Below, in pieces: positions 34,301 to 64,000 of a DNA stretch of 64,000 nucleotides (positions are counted from its first letter, which is position 1; each line of letters starts with the position of its first letter). Where the stretch lies: positions 1 through 64,000 of the forward strand of contig NMRA01000305.1 in the NCBI GenBank assembly GCA_002633005.1. Reading direction: 5' to 3'. Below the pieces are notes generated by a model. That model made no database searches and was not told the origin of the DNA. It saw nothing but the letters and a program-made list of their open reading frames with translations. The stretch comes from Phoronis australis. Its lineage: Eukaryota > Phoronida > Phoronidae. The position numbers and the translations under genes are program-made.

Positions 34301-35892
34301 AAGCGTTTTTTTGTGCTTGGAAAATCGCAGAATTTCTCGCGTAAATGCCGAAGACGATTCTTGGCTCACCAAGACGCGCGAGTCTCACCAGCCTAAGGAT
34401 TAATCCTCAATTGCCGTCCAGAAGACTGTGACGTCACGAGTCCAAACGTTGTCAGGCAGTTGCTGGGCGGTCCAACCCAAAGAAAGCGTCGGGGGAGACA
34501 TCGGTGTAGAAATGAGACTGGGCCGCAAGTTTATAAGACGACCGCCTCCTCTTGCTAAAACTACAATGTAAAATTTTGCAGGTCAACAATACTGGCGCTA
34601 TAGCGGCTCAAACATGGACGGAAACTATCCACGACCTCTTCGGATTTGGCGCAACCTGCCAGCAGAGGGAATAGACGCTGCCTTTAACTGGCCAACTTCT
34701 AAACGAACGTACTTTTTTAAGAATGGAAAGTATTACAGATTCAATGACCGCAGATTTAGGGTAAGTTCCGTCCTGAATCTTAGGCCTCACCAAAAATTAA
34801 AGTACAAAAATTCAATCAAAAATATGTATTACAAAAAAGTCTATATCATGCTCTAGCTTCGGCATATCTTTTTGACAAAAGTTTCTAACGAACGGAATCA
34901 TGACGTCCTTGGGCCAATGTCTACTCATGCGTTCAGTTGCCAATTGACAGAATTCACACGACAAACTACGAAAGGCCGACTTTGAAGCAGTATAGAGTCC
35001 ACATACTGAGTATCGAGTGTTCAACGAAACTTAAGCAAGATAGGCAAGAAAGTTTCGTGCGCATTACAGCGTTCTCCCGTCGACTCCCAACTTGTTCGAT
35101 CGGATGGCAAACGAACAAGATGGGCGATTGACCGCCTGGTTAACTCCAAGTACAGTGTATTTATTGCTGGAGGACCAGCTCTCTTTTCTTCGATAATTGC
35201 TAAAGGAGCGAGATGTTATCACACGTTCACAACCGCTCTTAGTCTGGTTAAGTCATTGAACTGGAGAACGTCCTAATGGCGCAATCGTGGGTGTTTTTCA
35301 ACGTTTCCCGTTGCTCTTGTTTCCACGGTAAGGTCTTAAATGACCAATTTAGTTGTTCTCTAGTTCTTCGCACGAATTCGTCTTAAAACAATTCTATATG
35401 TTACATATTCCCGATTTTCCCACGGTCCTTTTGCGGTGGTCCATGAGCTGTGGCGGATTTAGAGGAGAGCCAAGGAGGCCATGCCCCACTAAAATTCTCC
35501 CAGATTTCATTTGGCAATTCGGGGGTGCGAATGTCTGACTGACAAAATCCTGGCTAATACTCTGCTCCGTCTAACCCCACCAACTCAAAATCCTGGATCC
35601 GCCCATGATGAGCGTACAATGCTACATACCTAAACGCCCTTTCTCATCTCCGCAGGTGGATGCCGGTTACCCCAAAGACACGGCTCAATGGTGGTTTGAA
35701 TGCAAGAAAGGAGAAAAGATCGTGGACGCCCCAGACGACGGTGAAATGTCGAACATGGACGGGGATGACTTCGTTTTGGCAGGTGTCACTGCTGAAACGA
35801 CAACGAAGGTCACAAGCGCAGCTCCTGTCGTAAAGGGAGGGGCTCTTTTTGCTTTTGTCTGTTTTGTAAAGTACATTTCAATCAACATGTAA
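22206..35892 (+). CDS. Matrix metalloproteinase, 11 coding exons, 554 aa
   Basis: Secreted or membrane-anchored zinc endopeptidase that cleaves extracellular matrix. Joining 22206-22301, 24344-24467, 25490-25609, 27133-27236, 29475-29679, 30139-30297, 30866-31015, 33036-33181, 33825-33969, 34582-34760 and 35656-35892 gives 1665 nt with every phase matching. Order: signal peptide (about 1-20); propeptide with cysteine switch MPRCGLAD (C89); furin site of six Arg (104-109); catalytic domain with structural Zn ligands in HGDGNPFDG (H177, D179), H192 and H203; catalytic [11 protein letters not shown] (H226, E227, H230, H236) and Met-turn M244; Pro-rich hinge (P282-P288); hemopexin domain closed by C299 and C492; acidic linker; hydrophobic C-terminus [18 protein letters not shown], fitting a GPI signal or short anchor. 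No fibronectin type II insert. The furin site and tail suggest a membrane-type MMP activated in the secretory route. The switch reads LAD rather than the usual VPD. AATAAA at 36240. Confidence 0.93.
22302..24343. other. MMP intron 1
   Basis: About 2 kb. On the minus strand at 23596-23850 it carries an 84-codon frame rich in hydrophobic runs (listed separately). No other exon or repeat found. Confidence 0.5.
23596..23850 (-). CDS. Possible membrane-protein exon on the opposite strand
   Basis: ATG frame of 84 codons. It has two hydrophobic segments ([20 protein letters not shown], and [17 protein letters not shown] at the end), separated by a polar stretch with [18 protein letters not shown]. 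The frame closes where the DNA reads TTTT|GTAAGA, a fair splice donor. It could be the first exon of a multi-pass protein nested in MMP intron 1. I find no partner exon, and AT-rich intron DNA often yields hydrophobic frames by chance. Confidence 0.2.
   Translation of the reverse strand: MNNSLWMLGSVDLFIASTLSYYVFIFMAIISVLLLLFLIDPSVYLFQYFRTSAYQFHAIHSKGSCISALAGFINFLAGITGFLL
24344..24467 (+). CDS. MMP exon 2: propeptide
   Basis: Acceptor TTTTGCAG|AGC, donor ACCG|GTAAGG; phase 0 in, phase 1 out. Encodes [18 protein letters not shown]... through [17 protein letters not shown], matching the MMP propeptide pattern of a YL-x-x-(Y/F)-x-YL helix, then AI-x-x-FQ and a closing TG. Confidence 0.9.
25490..25609 (+). 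CDS. MMP exon 3: cysteine switch and furin site
   Basis: Acceptor CTTCTCAG|GG, donor CAAG|GTAAGC; phase 1 in and out. Encodes [19 protein letters not shown], where the cysteine of PRCG ligates the catalytic zinc in the latent enzyme. TGMGNTMYT and six consecutive arginines follow, a furin-type activation site directly before the mature N-terminus YTLQG. The exon is short and antisense to longer random frames, so it is easily missed by ORF callers. Confidence 0.93.
26193..27033. mobile_element. Large foldback element in MMP intron 3
   Basis: Two arms of about 190 bp in opposite orientation, 26193-26384 and 26850-27033, enclose about 465 bp. Matching landmarks (left arm / right arm read in reverse complement): TACACGGCTA ends both; CAACACAGTGTCGAACGC / AAAACACCGTGTCGGACGC; AAAAACACGACTCGCG / AAAAACACAACTCAC; CGGGATCG / CGGGATCG; AGAAACACGACACACGGACC / AGAAACACGACACAGGGACC. 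Identity is roughly 75-80% by eye. No transposase frame in the loop. Confidence 0.8.
27133..27236 (+). CDS. MMP exon 4: catalytic domain start
   Basis: Acceptor GCTCATAG|GT, donor TTCAAA|GTACGT; phase 1 in, 0 out. Encodes [12 protein letters not shown], the near-universal W-x-K-x-x-LTY-x-I strand at the start of the MMP catalytic domain, then [11 protein letters not shown], the helix leading to the [10 protein letters not shown] strand in exon 5. Confidence 0.94.
27769..27787. repeat. Short (CG)n tract
   Basis: CGCCGCGCGCGCGCGCGC-type alternating tract in MMP intron 4, unusual in AT-rich surroundings; a possible Z-DNA-forming microsatellite. Confidence 0.8.
28631..28739 (+). mobile_element. 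MITE family A, copy 3
   Basis: In MMP intron 4. Inverted ends CCTAGGACCTCGCTAAAA and TTTTTGCGAGGTCCTACG; core GCAAGACTTCGCGAGATTAC and ATTTTAAATGAGAACACGTG is nearly the same as in the 19706 copy. Confidence 0.8.
28859..29269. mobile_element. Foldback element family D, copy 1
   Basis: About 410 bp in MMP intron 4. The left arm (TCTAATTTTTGTACTC, AACTCGAAATTATG, GTGTGAACTCAAGATAAG) is mirrored by the right arm (CTTATCTTGAGTTCGCAC, CATAATTTCGAGTT, GAGTAAAAATATTAGA). An inner pair TTTTTAGTCCAAGTTTGCA / AGCAAGCTAGGACTAAAAAT also folds. Related element at 57271-57624; a partial one near 63660-63860. Confidence 0.75.
29475..29679 (+). CDS. MMP exon 5: catalytic domain, structural metal sites
   Basis: Acceptor TTCCTAG|GTATGG, donor TCCG|GTTTGT; phase 0 in, 1 out. 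Encodes [12 protein letters not shown], then [40 protein letters not shown] and QWT. His/Asp residues in HGDG, LAHA and SHFD bind structural zinc; the Gly/Asp-rich turns bind calcium, as in other MMPs. Confidence 0.96.
30139..30297 (+). CDS. MMP exon 6: catalytic zinc site
   Basis: Acceptor CTTCAG|GA, donor TACG|GTAAGA; phase 1 in and out. Encodes [20 protein letters not shown], containing HExxHxxGxxH with the catalytic Glu, and ALMAPFY with the Met-turn. It ends in [14 protein letters not shown], the C-terminal helix of the catalytic domain. No key residue is missing, so the enzyme should be active. Confidence 0.97.
30866..31015 (+). CDS. MMP exon 7: hinge and hemopexin start
   Basis: Acceptor TTTCAG|GG, donor AGAG|GTATAG; phase 1 in and out. 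Encodes a flexible linker with [20 protein letters not shown] and then [20 protein letters not shown]. The cysteine is the first half of the hemopexin disulfide and IDAIV is the first blade strand. Confidence 0.94.
31052..31083. repeat. 15-bp-arm hairpin at the edge of the tandem repeat
   Basis: TATGCGCCCACATAT and its reverse complement ATATGTGGGCGCATA abut with only a TT centre. It marks the left boundary of the repeated region in MMP intron 7. Confidence 0.8.
31084..32660 (+). repeat. Four diverged direct repeats of about 380-475 bp
   Basis: MMP intron 7 is mostly a degenerate tandem array. Recurring blocks at about 31218, 31683, 32065 and 32540: GTG(T/C)GCCCCCTAGTGACAATTT, then a 'CTTCAACGGATTTTCATGAAA(C)TTGG' like segment, then GCGCCA(C/T)CTAGTGGCCATTTT. 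The frames within are unrelated to one another, so it is noncoding. It may be an ancient satellite or nested SINE-like insertions. Confidence 0.65.
33036..33181 (+). CDS. MMP exon 8: hemopexin blade
   Basis: Acceptor TTTGCAG|GT, donor TTTAAG|GTGTGT; phase 1 in, 0 out. Encodes [20 protein letters not shown], then [19 protein letters not shown] and RTYFFK, with the 'G-x-x-(Y/F)(Y/W)' start and the 'IDAA(Y/F)' strand typical of hemopexin repeats. Confidence 0.93.
33232..33473 (-). mobile_element. GC-capped MITE family B, copy 2, with 5-N gap
   Basis: In MMP intron 8, reverse orientation to the 19264 copy. It starts CATGCGCGCACCCAGGGG and ends CTGGGTGCGCGCATG, a clear terminal inverted repeat. 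Ns at 33260-33264 sit exactly between a G run and a C run, where sequencing probably failed on the G/C-rich hairpin. Confidence 0.75.
33825..33969 (+). CDS. MMP exon 9: hemopexin blade
   Basis: Acceptor TTTATAG|GGT, donor AAAG|GTGAGG; phase 0 in, 1 out. Encodes [20 protein letters not shown], then [20 protein letters not shown] and NDKLYFIK. This is the standard 'YWR(F/Y)... L..GYP..I...(F/W)..LP..IDAAF' hemopexin repeat. Confidence 0.95.
34582..34760 (+). CDS. MMP exon 10: hemopexin blade
   Basis: Acceptor TTTTGCAG|GT, donor TTTAGG|GTAAGT; phase 1 in, 0 out. Encodes [40 protein letters not shown] and [19 protein letters not shown], completing one blade and starting the last. Confidence 0.95.
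35452..35603 (+). repeat. Interspersed TIR element, copy 2 (GGCGGATTTAGA family)
   Basis: In MMP intron 10, just upstream of the last exon. Begins GGCGGATTTAGAGGA and ends TCCTGGATCCGCC, inverted to each other. Shares internal blocks and order with 1157-1310. Confidence 0.65.
35656..35892 (+). CDS. MMP exon 11: last hemopexin strand and C-terminal anchor
   Basis: Acceptor CTCCGCAG|GTG, phase 0 in; stop TAA at 35890-35892. [16 protein letters not shown] supplies the closing hemopexin cysteine. Then come a 45-residue acidic and Thr-rich linker ([27 protein letters not shown]) and a terminal hydrophobic [18 protein letters not shown] without a cytoplasmic tail. This layout fits a GPI-attachment signal (small residues before the hydrophobic stretch). 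The Lys near its end makes it imperfect, so a soluble form is possible. Confidence 0.9.
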   Translation: MDAGYPKDTAQWWFECKKGEKIVDAPDDGEMSNMDGDDFVLAGVTAETTTKVTSAAPVVKGGALFAFVCFVKYISINM

Positions 35893-36239
35893 ATGTGTGT
35901 ATTCACACATATCAGTGGAACAAAAACTAAGAGCCTTGATGGTAACAGAAAATCATGTAATGATTTTTTAAAGCCACAGACATCGTCAATTTTTTCAAAG
36001 TTGTTTTCGGTGAAGTGACTAACTCTGTAAGTAAGTTGTTAACTATATAATGTGTACATATTAAGGAAAATTAACTGAGGTTTTCAGATAACGAGGTATG
36101 TAGCTTTTTACAGACATTTTTCTTATTTGAACTCTCATTTGACTAATTCACTCTCCACTGTTGTCATTAGGCCTGTCACTAGCATTTTAATGCCTAACTT
36201 CAATTTCATTGGAACTGTTGTTATATAACCACTGTGTTC

Positions 36240-36245
36240 AATAAA
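36240..36245 (+). terminator. MMP poly(A) signal
   Basis: AATAAA, 347 bp downstream of the MMP stop codon, in a stretch with no other strong candidate nearby; a reasonable 3' end signal. Confidence 0.55.
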
Positions 36246-36702
36246 TTTTCCACAATTACGAAACATGATTTAACTTTAGAAAAGCCCAAATTTAATGATA
36301 CTATCACGATAAACCTGCGTCAACTTTTGATTTAAACCTCTTGTCACTACAAAAACTGGTCTCAATTATTTAATTACTCACACGAGAAATTGTGTCTGCC
36401 GAGTAACTGAATGAGCGTTCTTATCTTCATACTACAGCGCGTACTGAGCACACACATGTACGGTATGTCTCACCAATTTCGGACAAAAATGCGGTTTTTC
36501 GAAGGCGTCTATCATCGCTACGAATGTCCACAAGTATAATACAGTCCATTGATAACAATGTACAGAGCCTGGACACGGAAAAGTGTGAATTTGGTGCAAC
36601 ATGATTTGTCCTTTCTGGAAAAATTAGAAAACAAGATTTCACTTGTCCGCCATATTGTATCCTAAATTGGCGAACTTTGGTTGCAAAATAATGAGCTCAG
36701 GA

Positions 36703-36801
36703 ACGCTAGGACCTCGCTAAAAAGCGAGACTTCGCGAGACATTGCCGTGTATTTTAAATGGGAATACGTGACTTTGGCTAGATTTTAGCAAGGTTCTAGC
36801 G
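36703..36801 (+). mobile_element. MITE family A, copy 4
   Basis: Inverted ends ACGCTAGGACCTCGCTAAAA and TTTTAGCAAGGTTCTAGCG; core shared with the other copies but lacking about 10 bp (GATTACGTGA) after CTTCGCGA. The upstream flank CTCAGGA and downstream TTGAACTCTACCC match flanks of other copies. Confidence 0.8.
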
Positions 36802-38480
36802 CTATTGAACTCTACCCTTGTCTCAATCAACAGCAAACAGTTTGTCCATTCAGTGCAAGCCCAGGAACCACGCCTACGAACAAATTAAGACCCACTTCAC
36901 AACTGCAATTGATCGAACTCACAGTTTTGAGCGCCCACCTGATTTGCGATAGACGCAAATGTAACAACTCAACAAAGAGTAGTGGGCTCATCAACCGAAA
37001 GTGTTCGTGTTCTCTGCATATGGAATTCGCTAACTGTATTCGAATACTTAATTGCAACGGGGGTTTTTGAAAGTGTGTGCGATGCTGAAGAAATTCTTTT
37101 TCCAAGTTTTATTTCGAGAGGAATCTTGTGTCCGTGCGATTTGATGCGAACTTGGATAAACGAGATGCATTTCTAATTGATTAAAACTGAATTTTTAAAA
37201 AATGCAAATCAAAATGTTCTCAATATCGAGCTTATCAATGACTGGATGTTTTACGCAAACGCAGTAAGGCCACGCCTACCTTACGCAGTAAGGCCACGCC
37301 TACCCTACTCCTTAGTTACGGCCGTTGCGAAAAGAATCCTACGCCGAGACCCTCGCCGGTCGAGTTTGAGCAACTCCACCCATCTCCCTTGCAAGAAACC
37401 ACCCAGCTTCAGCTGGGGTCATTGTTCTCTGCATGGAGGTTAGCTTGGGTACAAAATTGCCCTGTCAAAATGGTTGTAAACACTGGGATACATTCTCATT
37501 TTGAAAGTTTTTATGTAGCATACTTTAATAGTTCCCGAGCAGTACAAGGGTTTTTCGAAACGAGAGATGAGGCTTTTATGGCCTAAAACTAGGCATGTGC
37601 TAAAACTGGAAAGTAGTCCAAACAAAGCACGTTCCGAGGAAACTGACTTAGCTGAGACAAATATTAAATTTAAGCTAAAGTTAAGATAAAACTTCAATTT
37701 GCCTGAAGTCTGTTCCAAGAAAGTGATGTTAAGTTTGACTTAGGTTTTGTCTTAACTTCGACTAACTTACGGGATGTGAAAGTTATTACTTTACAGTTAA
37801 TTCCAGAAGTTGTTGTTTATTACGTAGTTACTCACATGGGTGAATTATAATGTCCATCATCTAAGCATGTGCATTGTTTACGAACAAATCAATCAACAAC
37901 TGATAAGATATCAACAAATAATAGATTTAAATAAATTTTAGACCATAACATCAACATTGGTGAATACAGCCAGTATCAAAGAGAAAGTTCTGGCAAAGGA
38001 ATTACAATTTGGAGAAGTCAATTTGTCAACATAATTATGAAACCACACTGCAATTAACGTGGCAGGTAATTATCAGGTCACCATTATTCAACATATTTCT
38101 AAATAATTGATGCATCGATAAAAATATAAAACAAGAGCATAATTGCTATAACAGGTAAGAAAAAGCCAACATTTTGCGAGGTTTTGTAACAGATGAGCAG
38201 TAAACTACAAACGAAGCCATATATATATATTCAGTGGACTATCCCTGATCCAAATCTGTTTGACCACCAGCTAACAGCTTGGATACAAGGTCTTTATAAC
38301 ACCTTGCAGCAACTGACCCATCGCAAGCTACGCCTATTGCGCAATGTCGACAAACAAACAATAAGTTTGTCCTGCAACGCGTTGTTTGTCGGTAAAATGG
38401 CGGCTTGGAAACAAAGGAGTGTCAAGAATGCTGCGTTCTGATTGGTCAGTCAACGCGTCACTCAAAATCCTGGTTAAAAT
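36802..38480. other. Intergenic between MMP and PI3K-C2
   Basis: No supported gene. At 37261-37308 a 24-bp unit (GCAGTAAGGCCACGCCTACC plus four bases) is tandemly duplicated. The segment before the MITE copy at 36703 (about 36595-36690, with CAAGATTTCACTTGTCCGCC) resembles, in reverse, repeats in PI3K-C2 introns near 47450 and 49780. Confidence 0.45.
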
Positions 38481-38485
38481 ATTAA

Positions 38486-38662
38486 AGGGACATTATCGGT
38501 TTTACGACCAAAAAACGCATTTTTGGGGATTATTGTTGAAAAGAACAAAATTCTTGAAAAATTCAGCTTTGACCACAGCTACAAAGAACAAAATCTATTG
38601 GCTGTTTGTGATTTTAATTATACAAATCGCCAATTTTCACATTCGTCTGCCAGTCATTGGCT
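38486..38662 (+). repeat. Interspersed repeat, copy 2 (GGGACATTATCG family)
   Basis: Same ordered blocks as 1916-2100 (GGGACATTATCGG, AACGCATTTTTGGGGAT, TTGACCACAGCTACAAAG, ACAAATCGCCAATTTTC). The opening AATATTAAAGGGACATT also recurs inverted at about 39095-39115, so this copy may be the left part of a larger foldback element reaching about 39115. Confidence 0.55.
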
Positions 38663-38683
38663 GAACCCAAGACTGGGAGTCTT

Positions 38684-38975
38684 TATTATTTAAAAGGATA
38701 CCAAACCCAGTTTTGATGATTTCAAAAAATCTTCATTCTGCCACCTACCTGCTAATACATCATTAGTGTCTAGTCGGACCTTCCAAGTTAAAGGCAGGAG
38801 TCAACTAAAAACTCATGCTACCTATGTCACAGATGTGACATCATGGTCCTTGGTGGGTGGTCTTTTTCCACCGTTGCCATGTAATTCCTGAAGGCGTAGG
38901 TCACGCTTGCCAGGGAAGTTGTTTTTAGTATCCGTTAATAGGCAAAAACCTGGTTAGGTATCCTTTTAAATAGGC
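38684..38975. mobile_element. Foldback element with AAAAGGATACC arms
   Basis: ATTTAAAAGGATACCAAACC near 38688 pairs with GGTTAGGTATCCTTTTAAAT near 38952. Together with the outer pair AATATTAAAGGGACATT (38479 and about 39100), the region forms a nested inverted structure. Confidence 0.55.
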
Positions 38976-39391
38976 TTGAAACACTCTGCCAATTAATCCA
39001 TGGATTTGCCTCAATAGCAGAGCATTCAGCAGCTACTGCTGAGATTTGATTGGGCACTACTACCAATTTTTTGTAAAATTCCTTTTCTGATGGAGAATGT
39101 CCCTTTAATATATTTGAATAACATTGCATACATGCCAAATCCCTATTCAGAAGTATTGCTTGTACCATACAACCTGGTTTCCCCAATATAAAAAATTACA
39201 TTTTTACCTGCACATGATGCAAACAAATCAAAGTGATAAATACCACGTAATGACACCTGCCTATATTCCATCACTTCCACTCAAAGACCTCACTTGCCAA
39301 TAACATGACAAGATATTTTCTAAACGGATAAGAAACGTCACTAGAAACAAAACATTTCTAATAAATGACACAAGCGTTTACCACATTGGCA

Positions 39392-39497
39392 AATAGTCCC
39401 ATATAGGTTGCCCACATTTTGAGAGAACCAGTTTTCTCCACTGAATAACGGGCATTAAACTGGTTCTCAAAATGCGGGCACATTATAACCGACTATT
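39392..39497. mobile_element. Foldback MITE family C, copy 2
   Basis: Arms AATAGTCCCATATAGGTTGC..ACATTTTGAGAGAACCAGTTT and AAACTGGTTCTCAAAATG then CGGGCACATTATAACCGACTATT. It matches 12068-12172 in length and in both ends. Confidence 0.75.
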
Positions 39498-39647
39498 GTC
39501 ACACATTGCACATCAAACATGAATATAAGTCAGTTTTGACCAAAAAAGCTTATTAGCAATATATCTCTTAAGCTGGTTAATTGCTGGAAAACTGTTGCAG
39601 CAGTATGACTTTAAAATTCAAAACAGTGCCGAAAATTCAGCAGACAG

Positions 39648-39840
39648 GCCATGAGGGGCTCGAATTTTTGAGAATGCGTACTATTCACTAAGATTCATGG
39701 GTACCTTCAGAGCCTTTTTAGTGGACTGTCTTGTTTTCTACTTTTTCAGTTTTTGTTTCTCTGAGGCACACCTTTTTGCCCACTTTGCCAAATTGGGGGG
39801 TTGAGCCTCCCGAGAACCCAGGTGGGTGCTAGCAGGTGTG
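39648..39840 (+). mobile_element. GC-capped MITE family B, copy 3 (degraded)
   Basis: Shares GGGGCTCGAATT near the left end and GTTTTTGTTTCTCTGAGGCA, CCTTTTTGCCCACTTTGCCAA and AGAACCCAGGTGGGTGC near the right end with the 19264 copy. The terminal CATGCGCGC motif is lost. Confidence 0.6.
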
Positions 39841-40472
39841 CATTCCGTAACACGAGAACATTACAAAAAACCAAGATCACACAGAACTTCGTAAGAAATC
39901 GCCATATTTTACAAGTAAAGCACTCAAGCTTTCTTTATGGTATACTTGCAAGAAAACCTTGAGTGAAGAAATGGTTGTGACTTCAATCGATATTCAGCTT
40001 CTTAAAAGGAGGCAGGTTTCTAGCACCTTTAAAATGATTCAGTGATGTAGTCTTGTCATACATTTTTTCAAAACACTTCAATGTAAATTACAAGATTGAC
40101 AAACATGAGGAAGCAATCCTCGTAAGTGGTATTGCAGGGGTGCAACAGACACAGCAAAGACACAATCAGCACCGATTTTGCAATCTACCTATCGGATTCA
40201 CTTTGAAAACTGTCGTTGGCCATCCTAATGGCAGAGATTTAATGAAAACTCAAAGGCTTTATAGGCTGTTGAGCGCATTGAAAAGCCAGAACTACATGTC
40301 CTGCAGAGACGAGACAATGTGAGGACTCTGGTCATTTCTTAAAAATGGATCTGCCTTTGCTGTAATAGGACTGGATCTTTGCACTACATAGAGTCCCACG
40401 TCTTAAAGTGTCCTCAGAGCGAGAACCAAACAACATGAAAGCAAGGACAACGTCTGGTCCCAGTTCGTCTGT

Positions 40473-63346
<22,874 letters not shown>

Positions 63347-63659
63347 CTGTAAGTTAAGGTAAGAGGGTTAAGATAGAGAATACATTAAGAAATAAGCAGA
63401 CGTGTATTAGGCTCTAGCCCACTCTGGTGGAATCAGATTAAAAGTCTGTGGGAATTTCAAGACATTCATGGTCATTGTTATTGATTTGAGATAAAGTAAT
63501 CACTGAATACATTCCACTAAAAAATCATGAATGGTTATTGATGAGTCTGATTAATCGTCTATGATTTGTATTTGGAGACGGCCAATGAGCAAGATTTTGC
63601 GCCATTGATCACAAAGTCACCAGGGCTCAAAATCCAATATGTACTTGGATATTTTCCAT

Positions 63660-63860
63660 TCTACTTTTGCACAAACGTCTGCGATTTGTTTTTGGAGATT
63701 GTATCTGGAATAGAGGGGTCATCAAGTGCAAATTGCACCAGACACTCACTTGTGAAAATTATAAACTCGAGCACAGCTATCTCGAATTCATATATTGAAG
63801 ATGAATGAAATAATTTTGAGTTTAATTTCGAGTACATAGGGTCGGGTATTTAATCGTCGG
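63660..63860. repeat. Partial copy of foldback family D
   Basis: CTACTTTTGCACAAACGTC, GGGGTCATCAAGTGCAAATT, AACTCGAGCACAGCTATCTC and TAATTTTGAGTTTAATTTCG resemble the right half of 28859-29269. The left boundary is unclear. Confidence 0.4.
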
Positions 63861-64000
63861 CTGATGAAAGCAAGGTGGGTCAATTTTTCCCTCGAGTTTA
63901 CCAAACATAAATCATAAACTGAGATGCATAGACAAAAGAATACGGATTGGCAAGATCTTTGCAATGAGGAAAAAGGTTGAGTGAGATGTCATTTCTTTGA

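Overview
The window is animal nuclear DNA. It is AT-rich, has small exons with GT/AG introns, and is dense with short inverted-repeat transposon remnants. Three protein-coding loci can be supported. An innexin (gap-junction family) together with a GPI/TM-tailed matrix metalloproteinase suggests an invertebrate. The style of the innexin points to a spiralian (mollusc, annelid or brachiopod grade); a cephalochordate cannot be excluded. This placement is an inference.

Layout. From 1 to 9.9 kb there is no convincing gene: one unrecognised 141-codon ORF, a transposon-like repeat, a possible tRNA-derived SINE head and a microsatellite. An uninterrupted innexin ORF lies at 9900-11108 (+). From 11.1 to 22.2 kb the DNA is intergenic. 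It holds several inverted-repeat elements and, near 16.3-16.6 kb, what looks like a duplicated promoter plus signal-peptide exon of the metalloproteinase. A complete 11-exon matrix metalloproteinase gene occupies 22206-35892 (+). It encodes 554 aa: signal peptide, cysteine switch, furin site, catalytic domain with [11 protein letters not shown], proline hinge, hemopexin domain and hydrophobic tail. All of its splice phases are consistent.

From 35.9 to 40.5 kb is an intergenic, repeat-rich spacer. From 40473 to beyond the right edge runs a minus-strand class II phosphoinositide 3-kinase (PI3K-C2) gene. Fifteen contiguous exons (51932 down to 40473) encode the kinase domain, PX domain and C-terminal C2 domain (623 aa). 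Three exons at 61440-63346 probably belong to its low-complexity N-terminal region. The Ras-binding, first C2 and helical domains expected between them are not visible, and the flanking exons are out of phase with each other. Coding sequence is therefore missing, possibly at a one-base N at 53082. The kinase carries DFA instead of DFG.

No operon-like or previously undescribed multi-gene system is evident. The three genes are ordinary metazoan genes acting in cell-cell coupling, matrix remodelling and phosphoinositide signalling. The unusual content is the rich collection of foldback/MITE-like repeat families, the MMP first-exon duplication, the DFA kinase motif and the missing PI3K-C2 exons.
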